From NCBI RefSeq assembly GCF_020786625.1, contig NZ_JAJGRC010000004.1, forward strand, positions 62,001 through 126,000: a DNA stretch of 64,000 nt. The letters run 5' to 3'. The notes beneath the pieces were generated by a model. That model ran no database searches, was not told the origin of the DNA, and was given only the letters and a program-made list of their open reading frames with translations. Every line of letters begins with the position of its first letter. Position 1 is the first letter of the stretch. Origin of the DNA: Salinicoccus sp. RF5. Its GTDB lineage: Bacteria; Bacillota; Bacilli; Staphylococcales; Salinicoccaceae. The position numbers were made by a program, and so were the translations under genes. Below are positions 40,872-49,989 of the stretch, piece by piece.

Positions 40872-43121
40872 ATGTTGAAGGAAAAAGTTCAAAGAACAGA
40901 TGCATGGGAAGGTTTCAGAGAAGGACGCTGGAACAGGAAAGTGGATGTCAGGGAATTCATCCAGCTGAACTATACATTGTATGAAGGAACGGATGAATTT
41001 CTGTCAGGCCCGACGGAAGCGACGGAACGCCTGTGGAAGCAGGTGCTGGAATTGTCCAAAGAAGAACGCGAACGTGGCGGCATGTGGGACATGGATACGA
41101 AGACCGTATCGACGATCACTTCCCATGATGCGGGTTACCTGGATGAGAAGCTGGAAACGATTGTAGGGGTGCAGACGGATGCCCCATTCAAACGCTCCAT
41201 GCAGCCATTCGGCGGCATCCGTATGGCGAAAGCGGCATGCGAAGCTTATGGCTATGAGCTCGACAAGGAGACGGAGAGCATATTCACCGACTACCGCAAG
41301 ACGCATAACCAGGGTGTATTCGATGCCTATTCGAAGGAGATGCTGGCATGCCGCAAGGCGGGCATCATTACAGGACTGCCTGATGCATACGGCCGCGGAC
41401 GCATCATCGGAGATTACCGGAGAGTGGCGCTTTACGGCATAGATTTCCTCATGAAGGAGAAGAAGGATGAATTCGACAGCATGACGACCGTCATGACGGA
41501 AGATGTCATCCGTCTGCGTGAGGAGATGTCGGAACAGTATCGTGCACTGGGTGAATTGAAAGCACTCGGGGAAATATATGGCTTCGACCTCAGCCGTCCG
41601 GCACAAGATTTCAGGGAAGCGGTCCAGTGGACATATCTTGCCTATCTTGCAGCGGTCAAAGAACAGAACGGTGCTGCTATGAGTCTGGGCCGTACGTCGA
41701 CTTTCCTCGACATCTACGCAGAACGCGATCTTGCAGCGGGTGTTGCGACTGAAGAAGAGGTGCAGGAGATCATCGATCACTTCATCATGAAGCTCCGTCT
41801 TGTAAAGTTCGCCCGTACACCGGACTATAACGAGCTGTTCTCGGGAGATCCGACATGGGTGACGGAATCCATTGGCGGCGTCGGCATCGACGGCCGGGCA
41901 CTTGTGACGAAAAACTCATTCCGTTTCCTGCATTCACTCGACAATCTTGGACCGGCACCGGAGCCGAACCTCACAGTACTGTGGTCGGAACAGCTGCCGG
42001 CGAACTTCAAGACCTATTGTGCAAAAATGAGCATCAAGACAAGCTCCATCCAATACGAGAATGATGATCTGATGCGGGAGAGCTATGGTGATGACTACGG
42101 CATCGCATGCTGTGTGTCCGCAATGAGAATCGGGAAGCAGATGCAGTTCTTCGGCGCCCGTGCGAACCTGGCCAAGACCCTGCTCTACGCAATCAATGGC
42201 GGAAGGGATGAAAAATCCGGCGTCCAGGTCGCTCCTGGGTTCTCGCCTGTCACTTCTGAAGTGCTTGATTATGGTGAAGTGGATAGGAAATTCGACGAAA
42301 TGATGGAATGGCTCGCTGGAGTCTACATCAATTCCCTGAATGTCATCCACTATATGCACGATAAGTACAGCTACGAAAGGATTGAGATGGCGCTGCATGA
42401 TACAGATGTCCACCGTACGATGGCGACAGGCATCGCAGGACTGTCGGTCGTTGCCGATTCACTGTCGGCCATCAAGTACGCCACAGTGAAACCGATCCGC
42501 AATGAAGAAGGTGTCGCCGTCGACTTTGAAGTTGAAGGCGATTATCCGAAGTACGGCAATAATGATGCGCGGGTCGACGACATCGCAATCGAACTCGTGG
42601 AACGCTTCATGACGAAACTGAGGAAGCATAGGACATACCGCGACTCGGAGCATACCATGAGCGTCCTCACCATCACCTCAAATGTCGTCTACGGCAAGAA
42701 GACCGGCAATACACCGGATGGACGAAAAGCCGGTGAACCTTTTGCGCCGGGTGCGAACCCGATGCATGGGCGGGATCAGAAAGGGGCGCTCGCTTCCCTC
42801 TCTTCCGTCGCCAAACTGCCGTACGACAGCTGCAGGGACGGCATCTCAAACACATTCAGCATCGTACCTAAATCCCTTGGCAAGGAAGAGCGGATACAGG
42901 AACTGAACCTGGTCGGCATCCTTGATGGCTACGCCATGCAGCACGGCCACCACCTGAACATCAACGTGTTCAACAGGGAGACGCTGATTGATGCCATGGA
43001 TCACCCGGAAGAATATCCACAGCTGACCATCCGGGTATCCGGATATGCCGTGAACTTCATCAAACTGACGCGCGAGCAGCAGCTCGATGTCATCGCACGT
43101 ACATTCCACGAAAGAATGTAG
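40872..43121 (+). CDS. pflB: Formate C-acetyltransferase (pyruvate formate-lyase)
   Basis: The 749-residue glycyl radical enzyme has the same length as staphylococcal PflB. The catalytic cysteine pair lies in GIACCVSAM, and the glycyl radical residue is Gly724 in R-V-S-G-Y-A-V near the C-terminus. It splits pyruvate and CoA into acetyl-CoA and formate under anaerobiosis. Its activase is encoded 28 bp downstream. GGAGG precedes the ATG at 40872; the ATG at 40866 is too close. A Rex operator lies upstream. Confidence 0.97.
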   Translation: MLKEKVQRTDAWEGFREGRWNRKVDVREFIQLNYTLYEGTDEFLSGPTEATERLWKQVLELSKEERERGGMWDMDTKTVSTITSHDAGYLDEKLETIVGVQTDAPFKRSMQPFGGIRMAKAACEAYGYELDKETESIFTDYRKTHNQGVFDAYSKEMLACRKAGIITGLPDAYGRGRIIGDYRRVALYGIDFLMKEKKDEFDSMTTVMTEDVIRLREEMSEQYRALGELKALGEIYGFDLSRPAQDFREAVQWTYLAYLAAVKEQNGAAMSLGRTSTFLDIYAERDLAAGVATEEEVQEIIDHFIMKLRLVKFARTPDYNELFSGDPTWVTESIGGVGIDGRALVTKNSFRFLHSLDNLGPAPEPNLTVLWSEQLPANFKTYCAKMSIKTSSIQYENDDLMRESYGDDYGIACCVSAMRIGKQMQFFGARANLAKTLLYAINGGRDEKSGVQVAPGFSPVTSEVLDYGEVDRKFDEMMEWLAGVYINSLNVIHYMHDKYSYERIEMALHDTDVHRTMATGIAGLSVVADSLSAIKYATVKPIRNEEGVAVDFEVEGDYPKYGNNDARVDDIAIELVERFMTKLRKHRTYRDSEHTMSVLTITSNVVYGKKTGNTPDGRKAGEPFAPGANPMHGRDQKGALASLSSVAKLPYDSCRDGISNTFSIVPKSLGKEERIQELNLVGILDGYAMQHGHHLNINVFNRETLIDAMDHPEEYPQLTIRVSGYAVNFIKLTREQQLDVIARTFHERM

Positions 43122-43149
43122 AAATCATTAAAAGAGGCAGGGGTTTATT

Positions 43150-43905
43150 ATGATCAAAGGGAATCTTCATTCTGTAGAAAGTCTCGGCACGCTCGACGGA
43201 CCTGGTCTGCGCTACGTATTGTTTACACAGGGATGTGTGCTCAGGTGCCTGTTCTGCCATAATCCGGATACTTGGAAGACACGGGGCGCCGCAAGAGTGG
43301 TGACGGCAGAGGAGATGGTCGAGGAGATCAGACCCTATATCCCCTACTTCAAAGCTTCAGGCGGGGGCGTTACAGTAAGCGGGGGAGAACCGCTTCTCCA
43401 GCTGCCTTTTCTGACCGAACTGTTCAAACTGCTGAAGGCTGAAGGGATCCATACATGCATCGATACTTCAGCAGGATGCGCAAATGATTCGAAAACTTTC
43501 ATGGAAGGCATGGAGGCGCTCCTCAAATACACTGACCTCATACTCCTCGACTTGAAGCATATAGACAATGAAAAGCATATCCGCCTGACGAAGCGCCCGA
43601 ATACCCATATACTCAAATTTGCAGAAATGCTGGCGGCGCATCATCAGCCTGTCTGGATCAGGCATGTCCTCGTTCCGGGCCTGACAGATGATGCGGAGGA
43701 CCTCATCAATCTCGGCAGATTCATCAATTCACTGGATAATGTCGAGAAGTTCGAAATCCTCCCTTATCATCAGCTCGGTGTCCACAAATGGCAGGCACTC
43801 GGCGTCCCCTATGAATTGAATGATGTAGACCCTCCAAGTGATGTGGATGTCGAGGCGGCCTACCAGCTTGTGGACTTCAAGGGACTGACACCCGTAACTG
43901 CATGA
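43150..43905 (+). CDS. pflA: Pyruvate formate-lyase activating enzyme
   Basis: The 251-residue radical SAM enzyme has the cluster motif C29-x3-C33-x2-C36 in [11 protein letters not shown], and the S-G-G-E-P motif for SAM binding. It installs the glycyl radical on PflB. It is co-transcribed with pflB, with a 28-bp gap, and ends in a strong terminator. AGGGG precedes the ATG. Confidence 0.97.
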   Translation: MIKGNLHSVESLGTLDGPGLRYVLFTQGCVLRCLFCHNPDTWKTRGAARVVTAEEMVEEIRPYIPYFKASGGGVTVSGGEPLLQLPFLTELFKLLKAEGIHTCIDTSAGCANDSKTFMEGMEALLKYTDLILLDLKHIDNEKHIRLTKRPNTHILKFAEMLAAHHQPVWIRHVLVPGLTDDAEDLINLGRFINSLDNVEKFEILPYHQLGVHKWQALGVPYELNDVDPPSDVDVEAAYQLVDFKGLTPVTA

Positions 43906-43915
43906 CAAGATCCAG

Positions 43916-43945
43916 AAAGCCGGAACCCAGTGTTCCGGCTTTTTT
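43916..43945 (+). terminator. Rho-independent terminator after pflA
   Basis: AAAGCCGGAAC (43916-43926) pairs with GTTCCGGCTTT (43932-43942), followed by T residues. Confidence 0.93.
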
Positions 43946-44019
43946 CTGAGCACTGGAGTTGAATAAGGCATACCTGATGACTATGATTGGGGTGGAAACC
44001 CATTAAAGGAGTGTTTGTA

Positions 44020-44952
44020 ATGACACAGCATGTTGAGCTTGGAAAATCAGGAATCAAAGTACATCCGATTGCGCTTGGTGCCAATGCAGTCGGTGGACAC
44101 AACCTGTATAAGAACCTCGATGAAGAGGAAGGCCGCCAGGTGGTCAGGGACGCCATCGATGCCGGTGTCACTCTGATTGATACAGCCCATATGTATGGGC
44201 CGAAACGTTCCGAGGAGCTGATTGGTGAGGTGCTGAAGGAATACAGGCGTGAGGATGTCGTGGTGGCGACAAAGGCTGCCCATCGGATGGATGAAGATGG
44301 CAATACGACCCTCGACAATTCACCGGAGTTCCTCAAGCAGGCGGTGGATGAAGCATTAGAGCGTCTGCAGACGGACTACATCGATCTCTTCTACATCCAT
44401 TCTCCGGATGAGGAGACGCCGAAGGATAAAGCGGTTCAGGCACTTGCGGAATTGAAGGAAGCGGGCAAGATACGTGCCATCGGTGTCTCCAACTTCTCCT
44501 TTGAACAGCTGAAGGAAGCCGATAAGGACGGTCATGTGGATGTCTATCAGGGTCAGTACAACCTGCTCGACCGCTCTGCCGAGGAGGATCTGCTGAAATA
44601 TACGGCAGAGCATCAGATTACCTTCATTCCATACTTCCCGCTGGCTGCAGGGCTCCTCGCAGGCAAATATGACGAGAATACGAAGTTCGAGGATCTCCGG
44701 GCGAACCTGCCCTTCTATAAGGAGGACCAGTTCAGGGAAAACTTGAAGAAAGTCGATCAGCTCAAGGAAATTGCGGCTGAAAAAGGGGAAGAAGTCGCCC
44801 ATATCGTCCTGGCCTTCTATTTGACCCGCCCTTCTGTCGATGTCCTCATTCCGGGAGCCAAGAATGGTGAACAGATCAGGTCCAACATCAAAGCGGCGGA
44901 AGTTGAACTGACGCAATCTGATATAGAAAAAATAGACGGTATATTTGCCTAA
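44020..44952 (+). CDS. Aldo/keto reductase
   Basis: The 310-residue TIM-barrel enzyme has the AKR catalytic tetrad: Asp54, Tyr59, Lys85 and His127, in [16 protein letters not shown] and [13 protein letters not shown]-binding features include GVSNFS. It reduces aldehydes or ketones; substrate unknown. AAGGAG lies 8 nt before the ATG at 44020, while the longer frame from 43987 lacks a site. It stands between pflA and nrdD with its own terminator. Confidence 0.92.
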   Translation: MTQHVELGKSGIKVHPIALGANAVGGHNLYKNLDEEEGRQVVRDAIDAGVTLIDTAHMYGPKRSEELIGEVLKEYRREDVVVATKAAHRMDEDGNTTLDNSPEFLKQAVDEALERLQTDYIDLFYIHSPDEETPKDKAVQALAELKEAGKIRAIGVSNFSFEQLKEADKDGHVDVYQGQYNLLDRSAEEDLLKYTAEHQITFIPYFPLAAGLLAGKYDENTKFEDLRANLPFYKEDQFRENLKKVDQLKEIAAEKGEEVAHIVLAFYLTRPSVDVLIPGAKNGEQIRSNIKAAEVELTQSDIEKIDGIFA

Positions 44953-44954
44953 TG

Positions 44955-44989
44955 AAAAATGCGTCTTCCGATGGGAAGACGTATTTTTT
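44955..44989 (+). terminator. Rho-independent terminator after the aldo/keto reductase gene
   Basis: A stem with GCGTCTTCC on the left and GGAAGACGT on the right, with A residues before and six T residues after. Confidence 0.92.
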
Positions 44990-45053
44990 ATGTTTCAATA
45001 ATCCTTCATATCTTTTTGTCGGAAATTAGACAATGCATTCGAAAGATCTAAAA

Positions 45054-45069
45054 AGACAATATATTGTGT
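45054..45069. promoter_or_regulatory. NrdR box 1 upstream of nrdD
   Basis: AGACAATATATTGTGT matches the NrdR consensus ACACWATATATWGTGT at 15 of 16 positions. A second box starts 32 bp further on, matching the usual paired arrangement on the same face of the helix. Confidence 0.85.
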
Positions 45070-45085
45070 TAGCTTTCTGTATGAA

Positions 45086-45101
45086 GCACAATATATAGCG
45101 T
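45086..45101. promoter_or_regulatory. NrdR box 2 upstream of nrdD
   Basis: GCACAATATATAGCGT matches the NrdR consensus at 14 of 16 positions, 14 bp before the nrdD ATG. With box 1 it suggests ATP/dATP-dependent repression of nrdDG. Confidence 0.83.
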
Positions 45102-45114
45102 CTGGAGTGATCTT

Positions 45115-46959
45115 ATGAATACATTGGATAATGACATTGCACAACTGCTGGAGTTCGACCCATCGATTGTGCATGAGAATGCGAACAAGGACAGCAGAAC
45201 CTTCAACACTTTCAGGGATTTGATCGCCGGTGTCGTCGCCAAATCATTTGCATTGGAGCGGATGCTGCCGGAACATGTCGCAAAAGCACACGCTGAAGGG
45301 GATATACATTTTCATGACCTTGACTACCATCCCTTCCAGCCGATGACGAACTGCTGCCTGATCGATATAAAGGGAATGCTTGCGAAGGGATTCCAGATGG
45401 GCAATGCGAAAGTGGTCTCCCCAAAGTCGATACAGACGGCAACAGCACAGATTGTACAGATCATCGCGAATGTCTCCAGCAGCCAATATGGAGGCTGTAC
45501 AGTAGACCGGATAGATGAAGTGTTGAGCGCCTATGCAGAGAAGAACGAAGTGCATCATCGTGCTGTAGCGCAGGAATACGTGCAGGAGGACAAGATTGAA
45601 GCATATGTGGAAGCACGTGTGAAGAAAGACGTAAAAGATGCCATACAGAGCCTTGAGTATGAGATCAATACCCTCTACACGTCAAATGGGCAGACGCCTT
45701 TCGTCACAATCGGTTTCGGCCTTGGTACCGACAAATACAGCAGGTATATCCAGCGTGCGATACTCAATACGCGTATCGAAGGCATCGGTGATCAGAAGTT
45801 CACGGCGATCTTCCCGAAATTGGTCTTCTCCATCCGAAAGGGTGTCAACTTCTTTCCGGAGGATCCGAATTACGACATCAAACAGCTGGCCCTGGAATGC
45901 TCTGCGAAACGGATGTATCCGGATATCCTGAACTATGACAGGACTGTGGAGCTGCTCGGTGATTTCAAGGCACCGATGGGCTGCCGTTCATTCCTCCCGA
46001 GCTGGCAGGATGCGTCCGGCACCTTCATCAACAGTGGACGCGCAAACCTGGGTGTCGTCACGCTCAATGTACCAAGGATCGCGATTGAATCTGGCGGGGA
46101 TGAAGCCACCTTCTGGGAGATTTTCCATGAGAAGATGTGGCTGATGCATGATGCCCTACTGAGCAGGGTCGAACGTCTCAAATCGGTAGTCAGCGACAAC
46201 GCTCCGATCCTTTATAAGAGCGGCGCTTTCGGCATCCGGCTTGAACCGGGTGAGGATGTGATGGATGTTTTTAGAAATAAGCGTTGTACACTGTCGATGG
46301 GATATATAGGCCTTTATGAAGCGGCGACGGTATTCTACGGGCCGGATTGGGAGAGCGACCCACGGGCCAAGGCGTTCACAATTGAAATACTGAAGGAGAT
46401 GAAACAGTACCAGCTGGAATGGACAGAGGATTATGATATATTCTTCAGCGTGTACGGTACACCGAGTGAATCTCTGACAGATCGTTTCTGCCGCCTGGAT
46501 CAGAAGCGGTTTGGCGATATCGAGCATATAACGGATAAGGGATACTACCAGAACTCATTCCACTATGATGTCCGTAAGGATATAACGCCGTTTGAGAAGA
46601 TCGAATTTGAAAAGGACTACCCTGAAATTGCGAGTGGCGGCTTCATCCACTACTGCGAGTATCCGAAGATGACGCATAACCTCAAAGCTCTGGAAGCGGT
46701 TTGGGATTATTCCTATGACAAAGTAGGATACCTGGGCACCAATACACCGATCGACCACTGCTATGAATGCCACTATGATGGTGACTTCGAAACGACGGAA
46801 AATGGATTCAGATGCCCGAACTGCGGCAATCAGGATCCTGATACCGTTGATGTCGTCAAACGCACATGCGGCTACCTGGGCAATCCTGTAAACCGACCGA
46901 CGATCGAGGGGCGGCATAAGGAAATCAAGGCCCGTGTCAAGCATATGAGTGATTCATGA
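45115..46959 (+). CDS. nrdD: Anaerobic ribonucleoside-triphosphate reductase
   Basis: The 614-residue class III reductase has the C-terminal zinc site (Cys549, Cys552, Cys567, Cys570) and glycyl radical Gly586 in R-T-C-G-Y-L-G. It makes deoxynucleotides without oxygen. The usual N-terminal ATP-cone allosteric domain seems to be absent: the protein begins directly with a short segment leading into the catalytic barrel (GDIHFHDLDYHPFQP). GGAG precedes the ATG. It overlaps nrdG by 4 bp. Confidence 0.96.
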   Translation: MNTLDNDIAQLLEFDPSIVHENANKDSRTFNTFRDLIAGVVAKSFALERMLPEHVAKAHAEGDIHFHDLDYHPFQPMTNCCLIDIKGMLAKGFQMGNAKVVSPKSIQTATAQIVQIIANVSSSQYGGCTVDRIDEVLSAYAEKNEVHHRAVAQEYVQEDKIEAYVEARVKKDVKDAIQSLEYEINTLYTSNGQTPFVTIGFGLGTDKYSRYIQRAILNTRIEGIGDQKFTAIFPKLVFSIRKGVNFFPEDPNYDIKQLALECSAKRMYPDILNYDRTVELLGDFKAPMGCRSFLPSWQDASGTFINSGRANLGVVTLNVPRIAIESGGDEATFWEIFHEKMWLMHDALLSRVERLKSVVSDNAPILYKSGAFGIRLEPGEDVMDVFRNKRCTLSMGYIGLYEAATVFYGPDWESDPRAKAFTIEILKEMKQYQLEWTEDYDIFFSVYGTPSESLTDRFCRLDQKRFGDIEHITDKGYYQNSFHYDVRKDITPFEKIEFEKDYPEIASGGFIHYCEYPKMTHNLKALEAVWDYSYDKVGYLGTNTPIDHCYECHYDGDFETTENGFRCPNCGNQDPDTVDVVKRTCGYLGNPVNRPTIEGRHKEIKARVKHMSDS

Positions 46960-47486
46960 TGCAGGCTTTGAAGATCTATGAAGGACGTCATCATCTTGCC
47001 AAAGTGGAGCCGCGCAGCTTCGTCGATGGTGAGGGGGTGCGATGCAGCATCTATCTCTCAGGCTGCCCTTTCAGCTGCCCGGGATGCTATAACCTTCACG
47101 CCCAAAGGTTCACGTACGGTGAATTATGTACGGAAGATGCGATAGAAGACATCCTTGCATACTGCGAAGCGGACTATATTGAGGGGCTCAGCATCTTGGG
47201 CGGCGAGCCTTTCTGCAATATGGCCCTTGCGACTGAAATCATCAGCCGGTTCCGTGCCCGTTTTGAAAGGACAAAGTCGATTTGGGTCTGGAGCGGGTTC
47301 ATGTTCGAATATCTGGTAAATGATCCAAGGCGGCACCTGATGCTTAAAGAGGTGGATGTACTGGTCGACGGCCCTTTCGTAGACCGGCTCTACCGGCCTA
47401 ACATCCCTTTTCGCGGGTCACTCAATCAAAGGGTCATCGATGTCCCCCACTCTTTGGAAAGTGGGACAGTAATGGATTATGGTTAA
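46956..47486 (+). CDS. nrdG: Anaerobic ribonucleotide reductase activating protein
   Basis: The 176-residue radical SAM enzyme has C37-x3-C41-x2-C44 in GCPFSCPGCYN and a L-G-G-E-P motif. It generates the glycyl radical of NrdD. Its ATG overlaps the nrdD stop (ATGA), so the two are coupled; a second ATG follows directly and could also serve. A strong terminator follows. Confidence 0.95.
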   Translation: MMQALKIYEGRHHLAKVEPRSFVDGEGVRCSIYLSGCPFSCPGCYNLHAQRFTYGELCTEDAIEDILAYCEADYIEGLSILGGEPFCNMALATEIISRFRARFERTKSIWVWSGFMFEYLVNDPRRHLMLKEVDVLVDGPFVDRLYRPNIPFRGSLNQRVIDVPHSLESGTVMDYG

Positions 47487-47490
47487 AGCA

Positions 47491-47522
47491 AAAGAAGACG
47501 CACCGAGGGGTGCGTCTTCTTT
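47491..47522. terminator. Bidirectional terminator between nrdG and an MDR reductase gene
   Basis: AAAGAAGACGCACC (47491-47504) pairs perfectly with GGTGCGTCTTCTTT (47509-47522). A- and T-rich flanks on both sides suit both converging genes. Confidence 0.9.
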
Positions 47523-47524
47523 GT

Positions 47525-48526
47525 CTATCCTTCTATTTTCACTACCTGTTTGCCCAGGTTCTTGCCTTCGAAGAGATTCCTGAAGGCACCCGGAATGTTT
47601 TCGAATCCTTCTTCCACAGTCACTTCCGTGTGGATTCTGCCTTCCTGCACCCATTCGGCAAGCTGTCTGCCTGCAGACTCGAAGTCATCTGCATAATTGC
47701 CGACGATGAATCCCTGCATCAACGCCTGCGTCTTGACGAGGATCCATTGGATGCGCGGTCCGATGTCATCCTCCCTGTTGTTGTAGCTGGAGATGGTACC
47801 GCATACCGGTACACGGGCAAATGTGTTCAGGTGCTCGAGCACGACATCAGAGACCTCTCCGCCGACGTTCTCAAAGTAGACGTCGACACCGTCAGGCACT
47901 GCAGCTTCAAATGTCTCAGCAAAATCATCCGCCTTATAATCGACACCGGCATCAAAACCGAGGGTCTCAGTCAGATAGTTGACCTTCTCTTCTCCGCCGG
48001 CGATGCCTACGACACGTGCGCCTTTTATTTTGGCAATCTGGCCAACGGCGGACCCGACAGCACCTGAAGCGGCAGAGACGACGACCGTTTCCCCCTCTTT
48101 AGGCTGGCCGATTTTCAGCAGGCCATGGTAGGCTGTCTGGCCGGTCATGCCGAGGGTGCTCAAGTAGAGGTGAAGCGGTACATCCGTATTCTGGATTTTT
48201 GATACATTATCCGGTGTAACGGTGATATAACGCTGCCATGGCAGTACGCCGACAACATGATCACCTTTTTCGAATGCATCATTCTTCGATTTCATTATTT
48301 CACCGACTACATGGCCGTGGAACGGCTTGTCGATTTCGAATGGTGCGACATACGACTTGGCATCGGACATGCGTCCACGCATATACGGGTCGACGGATAC
48401 ATATATTGGTCTGATCATCACTTCTCCATCGGATGGCTCCCTCACATCGATATCTTCAAATCTGAATACATCATCCCCGGGCACACCTTCAGGCCTTTTT
48501 GCGAGAACAATCTGTTCATTCTTCAT
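47525..48526 (-). CDS. NADP-dependent medium-chain oxidoreductase (zinc-free MDR)
   Basis: The 333-residue protein belongs to the leukotriene B4 12-hydroxydehydrogenase-like branch of the MDR family. Visible motifs are VDPYMRGRM near 45-53, GMTGQTAYHGL, the nucleotide site VSAASGAVGSAVGQ, and VDVYFENVGG. No zinc-ligand cysteines are present. It reduces C=C bonds of alkenals or enones with NADPH. GGAGG lies before the ATG at 48526; the frame open to 48592 has no such site. Confidence 0.92.
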   Translation of the reverse strand: MKNEQIVLAKRPEGVPGDDVFRFEDIDVREPSDGEVMIRPIYVSVDPYMRGRMSDAKSYVAPFEIDKPFHGHVVGEIMKSKNDAFEKGDHVVGVLPWQRYITVTPDNVSKIQNTDVPLHLYLSTLGMTGQTAYHGLLKIGQPKEGETVVVSAASGAVGSAVGQIAKIKGARVVGIAGGEEKVNYLTETLGFDAGVDYKADDFAETFEAAVPDGVDVYFENVGGEVSDVVLEHLNTFARVPVCGTISSYNNREDDIGPRIQWILVKTQALMQGFIVGNYADDFESAGRQLAEWVQEGRIHTEVTVEEGFENIPGAFRNLFEGKNLGKQVVKIEG

Positions 48527-48701
48527 ATGATATTCCTCCAATTGAAATACTTTCACGGTTAATATTCTAGAGGTCTCCGGAAGTGTATTCAAAGATATTG
48601 ATTGCTCTCTTTTCTACAGCCCTTTGCTCAATTATTATAGGTGACATCAGGGTAGAAGAGGATTGATGGAGTAAGGGAAGAAAGAAAGGAGAAGGATCTG
48701 C

Positions 48702-49304
48702 ATGAATCATTGGGACGAGAAGTTTGACGAAGAGGAATACATCTATGGGAAGGAACCGAATGAATGGATAAAGTCCATCTTTGATAAAGAGGGACATGGA
48801 AAAGTTGCAATGCTCGCTGAAGGTGAGGGACGCAATGCTGTATATATGGCGAACCTTGGATATGATGTCACTGCCTTTGACTACTCACGGGTGGGTCTAG
48901 ATAAAACCCGGAGATTGGCACAGGAGGCGGGAGTTGTTGTCACAACCCATCTTGTCGATATTACGGAGACGGATGCACTGCCTCAGGGTGAGTATGACAT
49001 CAGCATCAATGTCTTCGGACATGTGCCATCGGACGGCAAGGAAGAAATGATCAAAAATTTGGTGGGGACAGTGAAGCCGGGTGGAGAGATCGTCTTTGAA
49101 CTGTATTCGAAGCGGCAGATAGAATTCCAGACAGGCGGGCCAAAGGACATCCATATGCTCTATGATGTGGAGGGTCTTAGACGGGAGCTTGAAAAATACA
49201 ACGTCGAAATCGTGACTCTCAAGGAAGAGATCCTCCGACGCAACGAGGGCAGGATGCATCAGGGCAAGAGTGCGGTGATACAGGGGCACATGAGAAAAGT
49301 ATAG
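48702..49304 (+). CDS. Class I SAM-dependent methyltransferase (TehB-like)
   Basis: The 200-residue protein begins MNHWDEKF, has motif I as LAEGEGRNAVYMA (about 38-50), then VTAFDYS and a V-K-P-G-G motif. This is the small TehB/thiopurine-methyltransferase-like family found widely in bacteria; the substrate is unknown, and tellurite resistance is only one possibility. AAAGGAGAAGG precedes the ATG. It is divergent from the MDR reductase gene. Confidence 0.87.
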   Translation: MNHWDEKFDEEEYIYGKEPNEWIKSIFDKEGHGKVAMLAEGEGRNAVYMANLGYDVTAFDYSRVGLDKTRRLAQEAGVVVTTHLVDITETDALPQGEYDISINVFGHVPSDGKEEMIKNLVGTVKPGGEIVFELYSKRQIEFQTGGPKDIHMLYDVEGLRRELEKYNVEIVTLKEEILRRNEGRMHQGKSAVIQGHMRKV

Positions 49305-49328
49305 AGGAAGGACATAATGTCCTTCCTC
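49304..49328. terminator. Inverted repeat between convergent genes, possible terminator
   Basis: GAGGAAGGACAT and ATGTCCTTCCTC form a 12-bp perfect stem with a 1-nt centre, starting at the methyltransferase stop. It lacks a T tract in both directions. Confidence 0.55.
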
Positions 49329-49337
49329 CATATTCAT

Positions 49338-49877
49338 CTACAGGTCGAGGTGGCGGTAGAGTGTCGCACGACTGATATTCGTCTCTTTCTTGATTTCATC
49401 AAGTGTGAACTTTTTCGACATGTACATCTCTATCGCTTTTTTAATGTTATCATCACTGCGTTTCGGACGGCCAAGCGGCTTGCCTTTGGATGATGCCTCG
49501 GTCATGCCGAGACGGGTTCTGAACTTGACGATGTCACTCTGGAATTCGGAGATGAGGTTGAGTGAAGCGCTGAAGGTGAGGGAGGTCTCCGAATCTATGG
49601 AGAGTCCCTTGTTCAGTATAATGATGGCTGTTTCCTTGGCAGACGCTGTATTGACCAGGTCGACGAGCTGTTTTGTGGAATCCGCCAATATGAAAAGATC
49701 TGTCACATAAAGGGTGTCGCCAGCCTTCATTGCTGACAGCAGGGCATTGAGCTGTGTCCGTTTTTTATTGTCATTATGGTCTTCCAGGTACAGTTTTTCG
49801 GCATGTTCTGCCAATTTCTGCTCCTGCGCGTCCATGGAGTCGATGAGTTCCACTGGCCGGGCATATCCATAGTTCAT
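49338..49877 (-). CDS. Resolvase-like protein lacking the catalytic serine
   Basis: The 179-residue protein has the fold and length of a small serine recombinase: N-terminal Y-G-Y-A-R, a central G-D-T-L-Y-V, and a C-terminal HTH (GKPLGRPKRSDDN, then ISRATLYRHLDL). Catalytic residues seem lost: the A-R-V-S position reads A-R-P-V (Val9 in place of Ser), and the usual D-R-L-G-R-S arginines are replaced in DLFILADST. It is therefore probably not an active recombinase and may have become a DNA-binding protein. It diverges from the sulP-usp pair. The ATG at 49877 is 8 nt after AGGAG; an earlier GTG overlaps that site. Confidence 0.82.
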   Translation of the reverse strand: MNYGYARPVELIDSMDAQEQKLAEHAEKLYLEDHNDNKKRTQLNALLSAMKAGDTLYVTDLFILADSTKQLVDLVNTASAKETAIIILNKGLSIDSETSLTFSASLNLISEFQSDIVKFRTRLGMTEASSKGKPLGRPKRSDDNIKKAIEMYMSKKFTLDEIKKETNISRATLYRHLDL

Positions 49878-49903
49878 ATTACACACTCCTAGATTTCAAC
49901 TAT

Positions 49904-49950
49904 ATCACTTATAATTTCAAAAAGGGGTATACATTTGAAACTTCAGTGAT
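49904..49950. promoter_or_regulatory. Nested inverted repeats in the resolvase-like/sulP divergent region
   Basis: Outer arms ATCACT (49904-49909) and AGTGAT (49945-49950) enclose inner arms TTTCAAA (49915-49921) and TTTGAAA (49934-49940). The arrangement is nearly symmetric. A -10-like TATAAT follows at 49951-49956. This looks like an operator for the divergently encoded HTH protein, by inference. Confidence 0.5.
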
Positions 49951-49989
49951 TATAATAGGCTCTATGATTATAAAATAGGAGCGTAAAAA

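Noticed and set aside
45017-45034. Inverted repeat TTGTC-N8-GACAA upstream of nrdD.
   Set aside because: Short arms and no match to Rex, Fur or other known operators; the neighbouring NrdR boxes explain the regulation better.
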